Both the position numbers and the translations under genes were made by a program. The notes beneath the pieces were generated by a model, which was given only the letters and a program-made list of their open reading frames with translations, searched no databases and was not told where the DNA came from. From positions 1 through 57,957 of the forward strand of contig JAFOYH010000113.1 in assembly GCA_017391465.1 (NCBI GenBank): 57,957 bases of DNA, written 5' to 3'. This document shows, piece after piece, positions 15,235 to 24,437 of this stretch (within the stretch, counting starts at the first letter, position 1; every line of letters begins with the position of its first letter). The stretch is from Lachnospiraceae bacterium (lineage in GTDB: Bacteria; Bacillota_A; Clostridia; Lachnospirales; Lachnospiraceae).

Positions 15235-16482
15235 ATGGCTGCGATCATAACGGTTTTTATTCAGGGTTTACTCAGCTTTTTTTCACCATGTATTTTACCT
15301 TTAGTTCCGTTGTATTTTAGTTATCTGGCCGGAGGAATGTATCAGGTGGATGAAGATGGCAAGATGACTTATCCACGTAAAAAGGTCATGCTTCATACGA
15401 TATGCTTTATTTTAGGAATCGGTTTTGCATTTGTTCTGCTTGGACTTGGAATGACGGTTATCGGACATTTCTTTGGAAGTAATAAAGTATGGTTTACGCG
15501 TATCGGCGGACTGATTATGATTTTCTTTGGATTGTATCAGCTTGGATTTTTTGGTAAATCTATGTCTCTGGAGCAGACAAAACGTCTGACATTTAACATG
15601 AATGGTAAGACTTTGGGTCCGATGATGGCATTGGTTCTTGGTTTTACATTCAGCTTTGCCTGGACACCTTGTGTGGGACCAGTGCTTACGAGTGTGCTCT
15701 TGATGGCCTCATCTGCCTCTTCTGCATGGACAGGATTTGCTTTGCTTGGTGTCTATTTGGCTGGTTTTGTACTGCCATTTCTGGCAGTGGGACTTTTTGC
15801 AGGCGAGGTGCTGGCTTTTTTTCAGAAACGTCGAAATGTGATTCAGTATACCGTAAAAATTGGCGGCGTGCTGTTGATTTTGATGGGGATTATGACGATT
15901 ACAGGCTGGATGAACGGGCTGACAAGTTATCTTTCATCATTTGGCGGCATAGAATCTGGCGATGAACATGTTGTCGTGGAAACAGAGGTTGTGGCTGAAG
16001 AAACATCCAAAGAGGATGAACGCGGCACAATCCCGGCGCCGGATTTTACGCTGGTTGATCAATACGGAGATACACATACATTGTCTGATTATAAAGGAAA
16101 GACAGTATTTCTTAATTTCTGGGCAACATGGTGTGGTCCGTGTCGGGCAGAGATGCCATATATTCAGAAGATCTATGAGGATTATGGTGAGAATACAGGG
16201 GATGTGATCATTCTGGGGATTGCCAATCCAAAATCAGACAATTATCCAAACAATGCGGATGTAACACAGGATGAAATAGAAAGCTTTTTATCTGAAAATG
16301 GTTATACCTATCCTGTTGTGATGGATTTAGACAGCAGTATGTTTTACACCTATGGTATTTCAGCCTATCCAACAACTTTTATGATTGATATCCATGGAAA
16401 TGTTTATGGATATGTGCCGGGAAGTCTGACGGAAGATATGATTCGAAATATTATAGAACAGACAAAGGAGAGTGTTAAGTAA
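15235..16482 (+). CDS. CcdA-TlpA fusion: membrane thiol-disulfide exchange protein
   Basis: Residues about 1-235 are a CcdA/DsbD-type membrane domain with the helix 1 motif FFSPCILPLVPLYFSYL and the later FAWTPCVGPVL, each with one conserved cysteine. After an acidic linker (about 240-262), residues 265-415 form an extracellular thioredoxin-like TlpA/ResA domain with WATWCGPCRAEMP. The membrane part passes electrons from cytoplasmic thioredoxin to the fused outer domain, which reduces disulfides outside the membrane. The fusion removes the need for a separate partner. It starts within four bases of the pyrC stop, using GGAG inside the end of pyrC, and ends in its own terminator. Confidence 0.9.
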   Translation: MAAIITVFIQGLLSFFSPCILPLVPLYFSYLAGGMYQVDEDGKMTYPRKKVMLHTICFILGIGFAFVLLGLGMTVIGHFFGSNKVWFTRIGGLIMIFFGLYQLGFFGKSMSLEQTKRLTFNMNGKTLGPMMALVLGFTFSFAWTPCVGPVLTSVLLMASSASSAWTGFALLGVYLAGFVLPFLAVGLFAGEVLAFFQKRRNVIQYTVKIGGVLLILMGIMTITGWMNGLTSYLSSFGGIESGDEHVVVETEVVAEETSKEDERGTIPAPDFTLVDQYGDTHTLSDYKGKTVFLNFWATWCGPCRAEMPYIQKIYEDYGENTGDVIILGIANPKSDNYPNNADVTQDEIESFLSENGYTYPVVMDLDSSMFYTYGISAYPTTFMIDIHGNVYGYVPGSLTEDMIRNIIEQTKESVK

Positions 16483-16500
16483 ATTGACACTCTCCTTTTT
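16467..16500 (+). terminator. Terminator after the CcdA-TlpA gene
   Basis: A 9-bp stem GGAGAGTGT (16467-16475) with ACACTCTCC (16487-16495) and a T tail; the stop codon lies in the loop. Confidence 0.9.
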
Positions 16501-16566
16501 GAGTGGTAAAATCTACAATGTATATTTATAATCAGGGGCATTTTTGCCTGTGAGGAGGAAAACTTT

Positions 16567-17190
16567 ATGAAAAATTTTGTTATTACAATCAGTAGAGAGT
16601 ATGGTTCCGGTGGACGTTTGATCGGTGAAGCTCTGGCAAAACGTCTTGGAATTGACTTTTATGATAAGGAAATTATCAATCTTTTGATGGAAGAAAGCGG
16701 ATTTACCCGTGAAACAATTGAAGAGTGGCGTGAAAAGAAAACATCCAGTTTTCTTTATAATCTTTATATGTCCACTCAGGAACGTCCTTTGGCGGATCAG
16801 ATTTATCTTGCAAAGACAAAAGTTGTGAATGAGCTTGCAGATAAAGGTTCCTGTGTTATCGTTGGTAACTGTGGTGATTACATTTTAAGAGATCGTGATA
16901 ATGTTCTTAGTTTCTTTATTTATGCACCGATGGATGAACGTTTGGAGCGCGTGCGCACAGTTTACGGCGAAAATCCGGAAAACAGCCAGGTGTTTGTAAA
17001 GAAAATTGATAAACAGAGAAGTGATTATTATAATCATTTTACAATGAATCGTTTTGGCGATTATAAGAATTTTGATGCTTGTTTGAATACAACTGTCGGT
17101 TTGGAATTGACAACAGATATCATTGAAGCAATGGTGCGCGGTACATTTGGAGGAACAGAAGATGAGTCAGGAAGCAATACAGGAAAATAA
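16567..17190 (+). CDS. Cytidylate kinase-like family protein
   Basis: A 207-residue P-loop protein of the cytidylate-kinase-like family. The N terminus ITISREYGSGGRLIGEALAKRLG holds a glycine-rich phosphate loop, followed by FYDKEIINLLMEESG, and CVIVGNCGDYILRD near residue 97 is the typical central motif. It is not the housekeeping Cmk; members of this family are common in Clostridia, and their phosphate acceptor has not been established. It overlaps the following MATE gene by 29 bases, so the two are translationally coupled. A TATAAT at 16527-16532 could be its -10 element, but the -35 is poor. Confidence 0.82.
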   Translation: MKNFVITISREYGSGGRLIGEALAKRLGIDFYDKEIINLLMEESGFTRETIEEWREKKTSSFLYNLYMSTQERPLADQIYLAKTKVVNELADKGSCVIVGNCGDYILRDRDNVLSFFIYAPMDERLERVRTVYGENPENSQVFVKKIDKQRSDYYNHFTMNRFGDYKNFDACLNTTVGLELTTDIIEAMVRGTFGGTEDESGSNTGK

Positions 17191-18520
17191 GATGGGGACC
17201 ATGCCGGTTAACCGGTTATTGATCACCATGTCTATTCCCATGATTATTTCGATGCTTGTTCAGGCATTTTATAATGTTGTGGACAGTATTTTTGTTGCAC
17301 AGATCAGTGAAAATGCATTAACAGCCGTTTCCATGGCCTTTCCGATCCAGAACCTGATGATCGCGGTAGCGACAGGTACGGGTGTTGGTGTGAATGCCCT
17401 TTTATCTAAGAGTCTGGGTGAAAAGAATCAGGATATGGCGGACAAGACAGCGAATAACAGTGTGTTCTTAGCTGTTATGAGTTATCTTGCCTTTCTTATT
17501 TTTGGTTTTGTTGGAACAGAAACATTTTTTAGATTACAGACAGATATTCCCGAGATTATTCAGTACGGAAAAGATTATCTGTTTATTGTTGCCGTTCTGT
17601 CTTTTGGTATTTTTGGACAGATTGCCTTTGACCGTATGCTTCAGGCGACAGGAAGAACTTTTTATACCATGTTTACACAGGGGATTGGTGCTGTGATTAA
17701 TATTATCTTAGATCCGATCCTTATTTTTGGTATGTTTGGTTTGCCTCGCCTGGAAGTTGTCGGTGCAGCTCTTGCGACGGTTATTGGTCAGATCATTGCC
17801 ATGATCGTCAGTATTGTATTTAATGTTCTGAAAAATGAAGATATTCATTTGAATGTGAAAGAGATTATACACCCGAATGTGAATGTCATCGGACATATTT
17901 ATTCCGTAGGTATTCCATCGATTATTATGGCAAGCATTTCGTCTGTCATGACCTTCTGCATGAATAAAATTTTAATCGCATTTACACCAACAGCGACCGC
18001 TGTTTTTGGCGTTTATTTTAAACTTCAGAGTTTTGTTTTCATGCCTGTGTTCGGTATGAATAATGGTCTTGTACCGATTATTGCGTATAACTACGGTGCA
18101 AGAAAGCGTGAACGTATTGTAAAGGCAATGAAGCTTGGTCTTTTCTATGCATTTTGTATGCTGCTTATAGGCTTTGCATTATTCCAGATGATTCCGGAAA
18201 CATTGCTTAGTTTCTTTAATGCCTCTGAAGAGATGCTGGCAATCGGTGTTCCGGCATTAAAGACGATCAGTTTCAGTTATTTCCTGGCACCGATCAGTAT
18301 TATTACGATTACGGTATTGCAGGCGCTTGGACACGGTATTTACAGTATGTTTATTTCTGTAGGACGTCAGCTTGTGGTGTTGATTCCGGTTGCATTTATT
18401 ATCGCAACTTTTATCGGAGAATTATCCTTGATCTGGTGGGCATTCCCGCTGGCAGAGCTTATGTCGGTATCTTTAGGATTTATATTTATCCGCAAAGTAT
18501 TTAAGTCTCTGAACTTTTAG
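17162..18520 (+). CDS. MATE-family efflux transporter
   Basis: A second MATE antiporter, 452 residues from the ATG at 17162, which is preceded by GGAGGAACAGAAG; the frame can be extended to 17123 but lacks a site there. The first MatE repeat includes LLITMSIPMIISMLVQAFYNVVDSIFV in pieces near residues 17-43, and the second repeat begins HIYSVGIPSIIMASISSV near 238. It starts inside the end of the kinase-like gene. It belongs to a different MATE branch from the protein at 9952. The substrate is unknown. Confidence 0.88.
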   Translation: MSQEAIQENKMGTMPVNRLLITMSIPMIISMLVQAFYNVVDSIFVAQISENALTAVSMAFPIQNLMIAVATGTGVGVNALLSKSLGEKNQDMADKTANNSVFLAVMSYLAFLIFGFVGTETFFRLQTDIPEIIQYGKDYLFIVAVLSFGIFGQIAFDRMLQATGRTFYTMFTQGIGAVINIILDPILIFGMFGLPRLEVVGAALATVIGQIIAMIVSIVFNVLKNEDIHLNVKEIIHPNVNVIGHIYSVGIPSIIMASISSVMTFCMNKILIAFTPTATAVFGVYFKLQSFVFMPVFGMNNGLVPIIAYNYGARKRERIVKAMKLGLFYAFCMLLIGFALFQMIPETLLSFFNASEEMLAIGVPALKTISFSYFLAPISIITITVLQALGHGIYSMFISVGRQLVVLIPVAFIIATFIGELSLIWWAFPLAELMSVSLGFIFIRKVFKSLNF

Positions 18521-18560
18521 AGAAAATCAGATGAATTTAGAATAGGACGGCTAAAAGAAA

Positions 18561-19466
18561 ATGAATTGGAAAAAATGGTATCGGGAGTGCAGTCTTTGTC
18601 CGAGAGAATGCGGCGTGAATCGTCTTAATGGACGAAAAGGCTTTTGTGGACAGACAGCGAGTTTGAAAGTAGCAAGAGCGGCCCTGCATATGTGGGAAGA
18701 ACCGTGTATTTCCGGAACAAATGGTTCGGGAACGGTCTTTTTTTCGGGCTGTCATCTGGGATGTGTGTTCTGTCAGAATGGGCAGATTTCGAGAGGAAGT
18801 AACGGAAAAGAAATTTCGATTATTCGTCTGGCACAGATCTTCATGGAACTTCAGGAAAAGGGTGCACATAATATCAATCTTGTGACACCGACCCATTTTG
18901 TACCTCAGATCATTGAAGCGTTACGAATCAGTCGGAAGATGGGTCTCCATCTTCCGATTGTTTATAATACGGGTGGTTTTGAAAAGCTTGATACATTACA
19001 GATGCTGGACGGATGGGTGGATGTTTATCTGACAGACTTTAAGTTTATGGATCTGCATCTGGCCAGACGTTATGCTAATGAAGAAGGATACTCTTTTTAT
19101 GCGGCAAAAGCATTGGAAGAAATGTACCGTCAGACAGGAGAACCGGTATTTGACGAAGATGGTATGATGACAAAAGGCATTATCGTGCGTCACATGGTAC
19201 TGCCCGGACAGGCCATGGATTCCAGACGGATTATTGACTATATTTATGATACATATGGCGATAAAGTCTTTTTGAGTTTGATGAATCAGTATACCCCTTC
19301 CGGAAATCTGGAAAAATATCCGGAGCTGAAGGTGAAGGTAAAGACAAAAGTGTATGAACGTCTGATTGATTATACGCTTCGAAAAGGTGTGGAGAATGCC
19401 TTTATTCAGGAAGGTCAGACAGCAAAAGAGAGTTTTATACCGGATTTTGACGGTGAAGGGGTTTAG
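18561..19466 (+). CDS. Radical SAM protein, PflX type (COG1313)
   Basis: A 301-residue radical SAM protein. The cluster motif CHLGCVFCQNG (about 64-74) has the CxxxCxxC spacing that binds the 4Fe-4S centre cleaving S-adenosylmethionine. A second cysteine set, CSLCPRECGVNR near residue 11 with a further FCGQ, suggests an extra metal site. The family resembles pyruvate formate-lyase activating enzymes, but no glycyl radical enzyme is encoded nearby and the target is not known. The PAP2 gene starts 9 bases after its stop. Confidence 0.88.
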   Translation: MNWKKWYRECSLCPRECGVNRLNGRKGFCGQTASLKVARAALHMWEEPCISGTNGSGTVFFSGCHLGCVFCQNGQISRGSNGKEISIIRLAQIFMELQEKGAHNINLVTPTHFVPQIIEALRISRKMGLHLPIVYNTGGFEKLDTLQMLDGWVDVYLTDFKFMDLHLARRYANEEGYSFYAAKALEEMYRQTGEPVFDEDGMMTKGIIVRHMVLPGQAMDSRRIIDYIYDTYGDKVFLSLMNQYTPSGNLEKYPELKVKVKTKVYERLIDYTLRKGVENAFIQEGQTAKESFIPDFDGEGV

Positions 19467-19475
19467 GAGGATGCG

Positions 19476-20051
19476 ATGATTGAGTTTATAACACAGATCG
19501 ATCATGAAATTTTAATCTTTATTCAGGAAAATCTGCGCTTCGACTGGTTGACAGAACCTACGGTTTTTGTCAGCCATCTGGGTGATCACGGGAAGATATG
19601 GATTATCCTGTGTTTGATTTTATTATTGTTTAAACGTACGCGAAAGGCCGGTTTTTGCGGACTTATAGCTTTGCTCATCAACCTGCTGATTACAAATGTG
19701 ACATTGAAGCCGATGATTGGACGTGTTCGCCCGTATGAGCAGTTTAATGATCTTTTGCTGCTGCTTGAAAAACAGAAAGACTTTTCATTTCCGTCGGGAC
19801 ACACGAGCAGTTCTTTTGCGGCGGCATGGGCGATTTTTCAAATGGACAGAGATGGTGTTAAACGAAAGATTCTCGGTATGGCGGTCATGTTTTTAGCAAT
19901 ATGGATCGCGTGGTCCAGACTTTATGTGGCAGTTCATTTTCCGACAGATGTTTTGGCGGGCGCATTGATCGGCATTTTTTCTGCATGGGCGGCCGGAAAA
20001 ATAATCCAGGCAGTGCTGTCTCAATGGAGTGAAAGAAAAATCAGAGGGTAA
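19476..20051 (+). CDS. PAP2-family membrane phosphatase
   Basis: A 191-residue membrane protein with the three PAP2 motifs in order: KPMIGRVRP (about 75-83), PSGHTSSS (about 106-113) and SRLYVAVHFPTDV (about 149-161). The catalytic His residues of motifs two and three are present. Relatives hydrolyse phosphatidic acid, phosphatidylglycerol phosphate or undecaprenyl pyrophosphate at the outer face of the membrane. The type with an N-terminal helix and five further helices fits either lipid recycling role. It is tightly spaced between the radical SAM gene and the AzlC/AzlD remnant. Confidence 0.9.
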   Translation: MIEFITQIDHEILIFIQENLRFDWLTEPTVFVSHLGDHGKIWIILCLILLLFKRTRKAGFCGLIALLINLLITNVTLKPMIGRVRPYEQFNDLLLLLEKQKDFSFPSGHTSSSFAAAWAIFQMDRDGVKRKILGMAVMFLAIWIAWSRLYVAVHFPTDVLAGALIGIFSAWAAGKIIQAVLSQWSERKIRG

Positions 20052-20054
20052 AAC

Positions 20055-20396
20055 ATGGATGAAAAATTAAAAGCACTGAAAGCAGCGTTCCCCGGAACCA
20101 TACCGGTGATGACGGGATTTTTATTTCTTGGCATGGCATTCGGCATTATGCTTGAAGCTAAAGGCTATGGATTTTTCTGGTGTCTGCTCATGAGCGGCTG
20201 TATTTATGCGGTTATTGGTCTTTTGGTTGTCTATTGTTTAAAGGACACAGAGGTTTTCACGGGAAGCCATGGGATCCCGGAGATCATTGCAACAGTATTT
20301 ATTGTAGTTGTACACCGTATAAAGAAAAATGTTTTATTAAGTATAGCCGGGGGTACGCTTCTTTACATGGCACTGGTACAGTATATTTTTATTTGA
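20055..20396 (+). CDS. AzlC/AzlD chimera, probable in-frame deletion product
   Basis: A 113-residue membrane protein in two unlike parts. Residues about 7-52 match the start of AzlC, the large subunit of branched-chain amino acid exporters, with [21 protein letters not shown]. Residues about 51-113 match the end of AzlD, the small subunit, with [22 protein letters not shown] and [13 protein letters not shown] normal azlC-azlD pair spans about 1 kb, and here the middle is absent with the frame intact. The join falls near 20205-20210 (codons for Tyr-Ala), where both parents plausibly share the same bases. Start, GGG-type site and spacing to the upstream gene look intact, so it may be translated, but export function is unlikely. 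It could alternatively be a stable small membrane protein. Confidence 0.65.
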   Translation: MDEKLKALKAAFPGTIPVMTGFLFLGMAFGIMLEAKGYGFFWCLLMSGCIYAVIGLLVVYCLKDTEVFTGSHGIPEIIATVFIVVVHRIKKNVLLSIAGGTLLYMALVQYIFI

Positions 20397-20469
20397 ACAA
20401 ATTATAACTTTACTCTTTTAATGTGATAAAAAGTGTGGTAAGATGAATAAAATGTCAGGGGAGACAACT

Positions 20470-20931
20470 ATGAAAGAGATTATTATCGATGATTTAAATG
20501 AACAATCACCATATGAAAGTCATTATAAACGTCAGGCAAATTATTATGAGACCGATCAGATGGGAATCATCCATCATTCGAATTATGTGCGCTGGTTTGA
20601 AGAAGCGCGAATGAACTTTATGGAAGAAATCGGATTTCCGTATGCAAAGGTTGAAGAACTTGGAATTATTGTTCCGGTGCTTGGTGTAAACTGTCAGTTC
20701 CGTACGATGGTGAAGTTCGGTGATACAGTAGATATTTATACAAAGATTACAAAGTTTACCGGATTGAAGATGAACATTGAATATCGTGTTGTGGATCATG
20801 CGACGGGCATGATTCGTTGTACAGGTGAAAGTTCCCATGCATTTTTAGATAAAGAATACAAGCCAATTCGTATGAAACGGGATTATCCGGATTTATATGA
20901 GATGTTTATGAATTATGTGGCTGTGGAATAG
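20470..20931 (+). CDS. Hot-dog fold acyl-CoA thioesterase (YbgC/4HBT type)
   Basis: A 153-residue single hot-dog domain. The active-site segment ETDQMGIIHHSNYVRWFEEAR (in pieces, about 23-43) carries the catalytic Asp and the helix typical of 4-hydroxybenzoyl-CoA thioesterase and YbgC. It hydrolyses an acyl-CoA in the cytoplasm; chain preference is not readable. The ATG at 20470 follows AGGGGAG by a good distance, while the ATG at 20443 has no site. It ends 12 bases before the aconitase-family gene, suggesting a two-gene unit. Confidence 0.88.
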   Translation: MKEIIIDDLNEQSPYESHYKRQANYYETDQMGIIHHSNYVRWFEEARMNFMEEIGFPYAKVEELGIIVPVLGVNCQFRTMVKFGDTVDIYTKITKFTGLKMNIEYRVVDHATGMIRCTGESSHAFLDKEYKPIRMKRDYPDLYEMFMNYVAVE

Positions 20932-20943
20932 GAGGATAAGCAT

Positions 20944-23229
20944 ATGAAATTATACGAAAACGGAGTTTATCTTTTAAACGGTATGGAAATCGTTGAAGAT
21001 ACCGCGGACGTTAAACAGATTCTTGCGGCAAAGACCGGAAAAGATGTGACAAAAGAAGAGGCAGCAAAGAATACAATTGCCTATGGCATATTGGAAAATC
21101 ACAATACTTCCGGCAATATGAACAAACTTAAAATTAAATTTGATAAATTGACATCCCATGATATTACATTTGTAGGGATCATTCAGACAGCACGAGCATC
21201 AGGACTTGAAAAATTCCCGGTACCTTATGTATTGACAAACTGTCATAACAGTCTTTGTGCAGTAGGCGGAACAATCAATGAAGATGATCATATGTTTGGA
21301 CTTTCCTGCGCAAAGAAATACGGCGGTGTGTATGTACCACCTCATCAGGCGGTTATCCATCAGTTCGCACGTGAAATGCTGGCTGGCGGCGGCCGCATGA
21401 TCCTGGGTTCTGACAGCCATACCCGTTATGGTGCCCTTGGTACAATGGCTATGGGTGAAGGTGGACCGGAGCTCGTAAAACAGCTTTTAAATCAGACGTA
21501 TGATATTAATATGCCGGGTGTGATTGGTGTTTATTTAAAAGGTAAACCGATTCTTGGGGTTGGTCCTCAGGACGTTGCGCTTGCCATTATCGGTGCCGTA
21601 TTTAACAATGGTTATGTTAAAAATAAAGTGATGGAATTTGTTGGACCGGGTGTAGAAAACTTAAGTGCTGATTTCCGTATTGGTGTGGATGTTATGACGA
21701 CAGAAACAACATGTCTTTCTTCGATTTGGAAGACAGATCAGGAAATTAAAGATTTTTATACAATCCATGGTCGTCCGGATGATTATAAAGAACTTGTTCC
21801 GGGTGCGGTTGCTTACTATGATGGCATGATTGAGATTGATCTGAGTGAAATCCGTCCGATGATCGCTATGCCATTCCATCCAAGCAATACATATACCATT
21901 GATGAATTGAATGCAAATCTCATGGATATTTTGGATGATTGTGAAAAACGTGCCCTTGTCAGTCTTGACGGACAGGTAGATTTTACATTAAAAGATAAAG
22001 TGCGTAACGGCAAGCTTTATGTTGAACAGGGTATCATTGCAGGTTGTGCCGGCGGCGGTTTTGAAAATATCTGTGATGCGGCAGATATTCTTAAGGGTGC
22101 AAGCATCGGTTCCGACGAATTTACCTTGAGTGTATATCCTGCAAGTACACCAATTTATATGGAACTTGTGAAGAATGGTGCGGTTGCAAATCTCATGGCA
22201 ACCGGTGCGATTGTTAAGACAGCATTCTGTGGTCCATGCTTTGGTGCTGGTGATACACCTGCCAATAATGCCTTTAGTATCCGTCATTCGACACGTAACT
22301 TCCCGAACCGTGAAGGTTCCAAAATCCAGAATGGACAGATTTCTTCTGTGGCTCTCATGGATGCACGTTCTATCGCGGCAACAGCATTGAATAAAGGTTA
22401 TCTGACAGCGGCAACAGATGTTGATGCCAACTATACAAAACCAAAATATTTCTTTGATTCCACGATTTATAAGAACCGTGTATTCGACAGCCAGGGTGTG
22501 GCAGATCCAAATGCAGAAATTAAACTTGGTCCAAACATTAAAGACTGGCCAGCCATGTCTGCACTTCCTCAGAATATGCTTCTTAAAGTTGTATCTGAGA
22601 TTCATGACCCTGTAACAACAACGGATGAATTGATTCCATCCGGTGAAACATCTTCTTTCCGCTCCAATCCATTGGGTCTTGCTGAATTTACATTATCCAG
22701 AAAAGATCCGGCTTATGTTGGACGTGCAAAAGAAGTTCAGTTAGCACAGAAAGCCATTGAAGCAGGAACATGTCCACTGGAAGCTTTACCTGAAATGAAA
22801 CCGGTGATGGCAGTGGTTCATACTCAGTTCCCAGAAGCAGGTGAAGGCAACCTTGGTGTCGGAAGTACAATCTTTGCTGTAAAACCAGGCGATGGTTCGG
22901 CGCGTGAGCAGGCGGCTTCCTGTCAGAAGGTTCTTGGAGGCTGGGCAAATATTGCCAATGAATATGCAACAAAACGTTATCGTTCAAACTTGATCAACTG
23001 GGGTATGCTGCCATTTATCATTCCGGATGGTGAACTTCCATTTGCAAATGGTGATTACATTTTCCTTCCGGATATCCGCAAAGCTGTTGAAGAAAAGGCG
23101 GATGAAATTGTTGCTTACAAAGTGGGCGAAACAATGGAAGCATTCACCATGACATTGGGTGAACTTACAGATGAAGAGAGAGAAATCATTCTTAAAGGAT
23201 GTTTGATCAATTATAATCGCGTATCATAA
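20944..23229 (+). CDS. Aconitase-family hydratase (YbhJ-like)
   Basis: A 761-residue member of the aconitase superfamily. [13 protein letters not shown] (about 98-110) and [20 protein letters not shown] (about 158-177) are substrate- and cluster-region motifs. Iron-sulfur ligands are expected at the Cys in [11 protein letters not shown] and the pair in [24 protein letters not shown] is the classic arginine-containing motif. The order of domains follows AcnA, but the chain is shorter and diverges in many places, resembling E. coli YbhJ, whose substrate is unknown. No citrate synthase or isocitrate dehydrogenase is nearby, so a citrate cycle role is not supported by context. The upstream thioesterase is probably co-transcribed. 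Confidence 0.82.
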   Translation: MKLYENGVYLLNGMEIVEDTADVKQILAAKTGKDVTKEEAAKNTIAYGILENHNTSGNMNKLKIKFDKLTSHDITFVGIIQTARASGLEKFPVPYVLTNCHNSLCAVGGTINEDDHMFGLSCAKKYGGVYVPPHQAVIHQFAREMLAGGGRMILGSDSHTRYGALGTMAMGEGGPELVKQLLNQTYDINMPGVIGVYLKGKPILGVGPQDVALAIIGAVFNNGYVKNKVMEFVGPGVENLSADFRIGVDVMTTETTCLSSIWKTDQEIKDFYTIHGRPDDYKELVPGAVAYYDGMIEIDLSEIRPMIAMPFHPSNTYTIDELNANLMDILDDCEKRALVSLDGQVDFTLKDKVRNGKLYVEQGIIAGCAGGGFENICDAADILKGASIGSDEFTLSVYPASTPIYMELVKNGAVANLMATGAIVKTAFCGPCFGAGDTPANNAFSIRHSTRNFPNREGSKIQNGQISSVALMDARSIAATALNKGYLTAATDVDANYTKPKYFFDSTIYKNRVFDSQGVADPNAEIKLGPNIKDWPAMSALPQNMLLKVVSEIHDPVTTTDELIPSGETSSFRSNPLGLAEFTLSRKDPAYVGRAKEVQLAQKAIEAGTCPLEALPEMKPVMAVVHTQFPEAGEGNLGVGSTIFAVKPGDGSAREQAASCQKVLGGWANIANEYATKRYRSNLINWGMLPFIIPDGELPFANGDYIFLPDIRKAVEEKADEIVAYKVGETMEAFTMTLGELTDEEREIILKGCLINYNRVS

Positions 23230-23252
23230 GAATCATATATAATGAAGATAAT

Positions 23253-23299
23253 AAAAGAGATATTCTTAGTCGTTTATACGAAAGAGAGTATCTCTTTTT
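23253..23299 (+). terminator. Terminator after the aconitase-family gene
   Basis: Stem AAAAGAGATA (23253-23262) with TATCTCTTTT (23289-23298), a 26-base loop and a T-rich tail. Confidence 0.75.
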
Positions 23300-23356
23300 C
23301 TTTACAGAAAATAAATATTATGATAAAATAATAATAATAATTACTGATATTGATGC

Positions 23357-23385
23357 TTGAATGATAAAGATGTATTGAATAAAAT
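23357..23385 (+). promoter_or_regulatory. Promoter of the ZIP transporter gene
   Basis: TTGAAT (23357-23362), a 17-base spacer and TAAAAT (23380-23385), followed by GAGGAGG before the start at 23411. Confidence 0.6.
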
Positions 23386-23410
23386 GAAGAAGATTTGAGG
23401 AGGCGAAGAT

Positions 23411-24190
23411 ATGACAGCGTTATGGGGGTTGCTAATTCCGTTTATTGGTACATCGGCTGGTGCAGCCTGTGTGTTTTTACTTAAAGATGAATTAAAACCA
23501 GGAGTTCAAAAATTATTGCTGGGATTTGCATCGGGTGTTATGGTGGCAGCATCCGTTTGGTCTTTACTTATTCCGGCTATGAATATGTCAGAACCAATGG
23601 GGAAATGGGCTTTTATTCCAGCAGCTGTTGGTCTTCTTTTAGGGATGGCCTTTTTGCTTGTCTTGGATAAAACAATCCCCCATTTGCATTTGGGCAGTGA
23701 TACACCGGAGGGCCCAAAGAAGAAACTCGACCGTTCGACCATGCTCTTATTAGCAGTGACCCTTCATAATATTCCGGAAGGGATGGCGGTCGGTGTTGTA
23801 TTTGCCGGCGTGATTTCAGGAAGCAGTGAGATGACGATTGCCGGAGCGATTGCGTTAGCTGTAGGTATTGCTATTCAGAACTTTCCGGAAGGTGCTGTAA
23901 TTTCACTTCCATTAAAAAGTGAAACCGGAATGAAATCGGGAAAAGCATTTATTTATGGGGTATTATCCGGTATTGTAGAGCCGGTGGCAGCTCTTGCGAC
24001 TGTTTTAATTTCGAATTTAATTACACCAATCTTACCTTATGTTCTTGCATTTGCAGCGGGGTCAATGCTCTATGTGGTTGTTGAAGAGTTGATTCCTGAA
24101 GCAAGTGAAGGAGATCACAGCAATATTGGAACCATCGCATTTGCTATAGGATTTGTGCTGATGATGGTTTTAGATGTGGCATTGGGATAA
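23411..24190 (+). CDS. ZIP-family divalent metal transporter
   Basis: A 259-residue membrane protein of eight predicted helices that moves zinc, iron or other divalent metals into the cytoplasm. The paired metal-binding motifs are HNIPEGMAV (helix 4, about 118-126) and QNFPEGAVI (helix 5, about 157-165). A short loop with HLHLG near residue 91 is the usual histidine-containing segment. Length and order fit the bacterial ZupT/GufA branch. It has its own promoter. I see no Zur- or Fur-type operator strong enough to call. Confidence 0.92.
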   Translation: MTALWGLLIPFIGTSAGAACVFLLKDELKPGVQKLLLGFASGVMVAASVWSLLIPAMNMSEPMGKWAFIPAAVGLLLGMAFLLVLDKTIPHLHLGSDTPEGPKKKLDRSTMLLLAVTLHNIPEGMAVGVVFAGVISGSSEMTIAGAIALAVGIAIQNFPEGAVISLPLKSETGMKSGKAFIYGVLSGIVEPVAALATVLISNLITPILPYVLAFAAGSMLYVVVEELIPEASEGDHSNIGTIAFAIGFVLMMVLDVALG

Positions 24191-24386
24191 AATGGAAATA
24201 TTAGACAATCATGGAATTCTTTTGATTCAAATTTATCGCAGAAAAATAAAAATGACTCAAATTATGTTCATGGATTTTGTTGAAGATAGGGCGTATGATG
24301 TATGTGTGTGCCAAAGGTATTCAAGAGTATGAATCCTAAAAAATACCCTAATGGATACGATATAACTTAGAATCATAGTATCCTAC

Positions 24387-24423
24387 AAAAATGCGGTCTT
24401 GTTGTTTGCAAGACCGCATTTTT
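24387..24423. terminator. Bidirectional terminator, ZIP / DUF1576
   Basis: A perfect 15-bp stem, 24387-24401 with 24409-24423, containing ATGCGGTCTTG, with A and T runs at its ends so it serves both convergent genes. A weaker hairpin GGATAC...GTATCC lies just upstream. Confidence 0.92.
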
Positions 24424-24437
24424 GCTTTTATATGAAA

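Noticed and set aside
24192..24332. 46-codon frame directly after the ZIP gene stop
   Set aside because: Only a weak GGGAT site, no recognisable domain, and it runs into a terminator region; chance frame or decayed remnant more likely.
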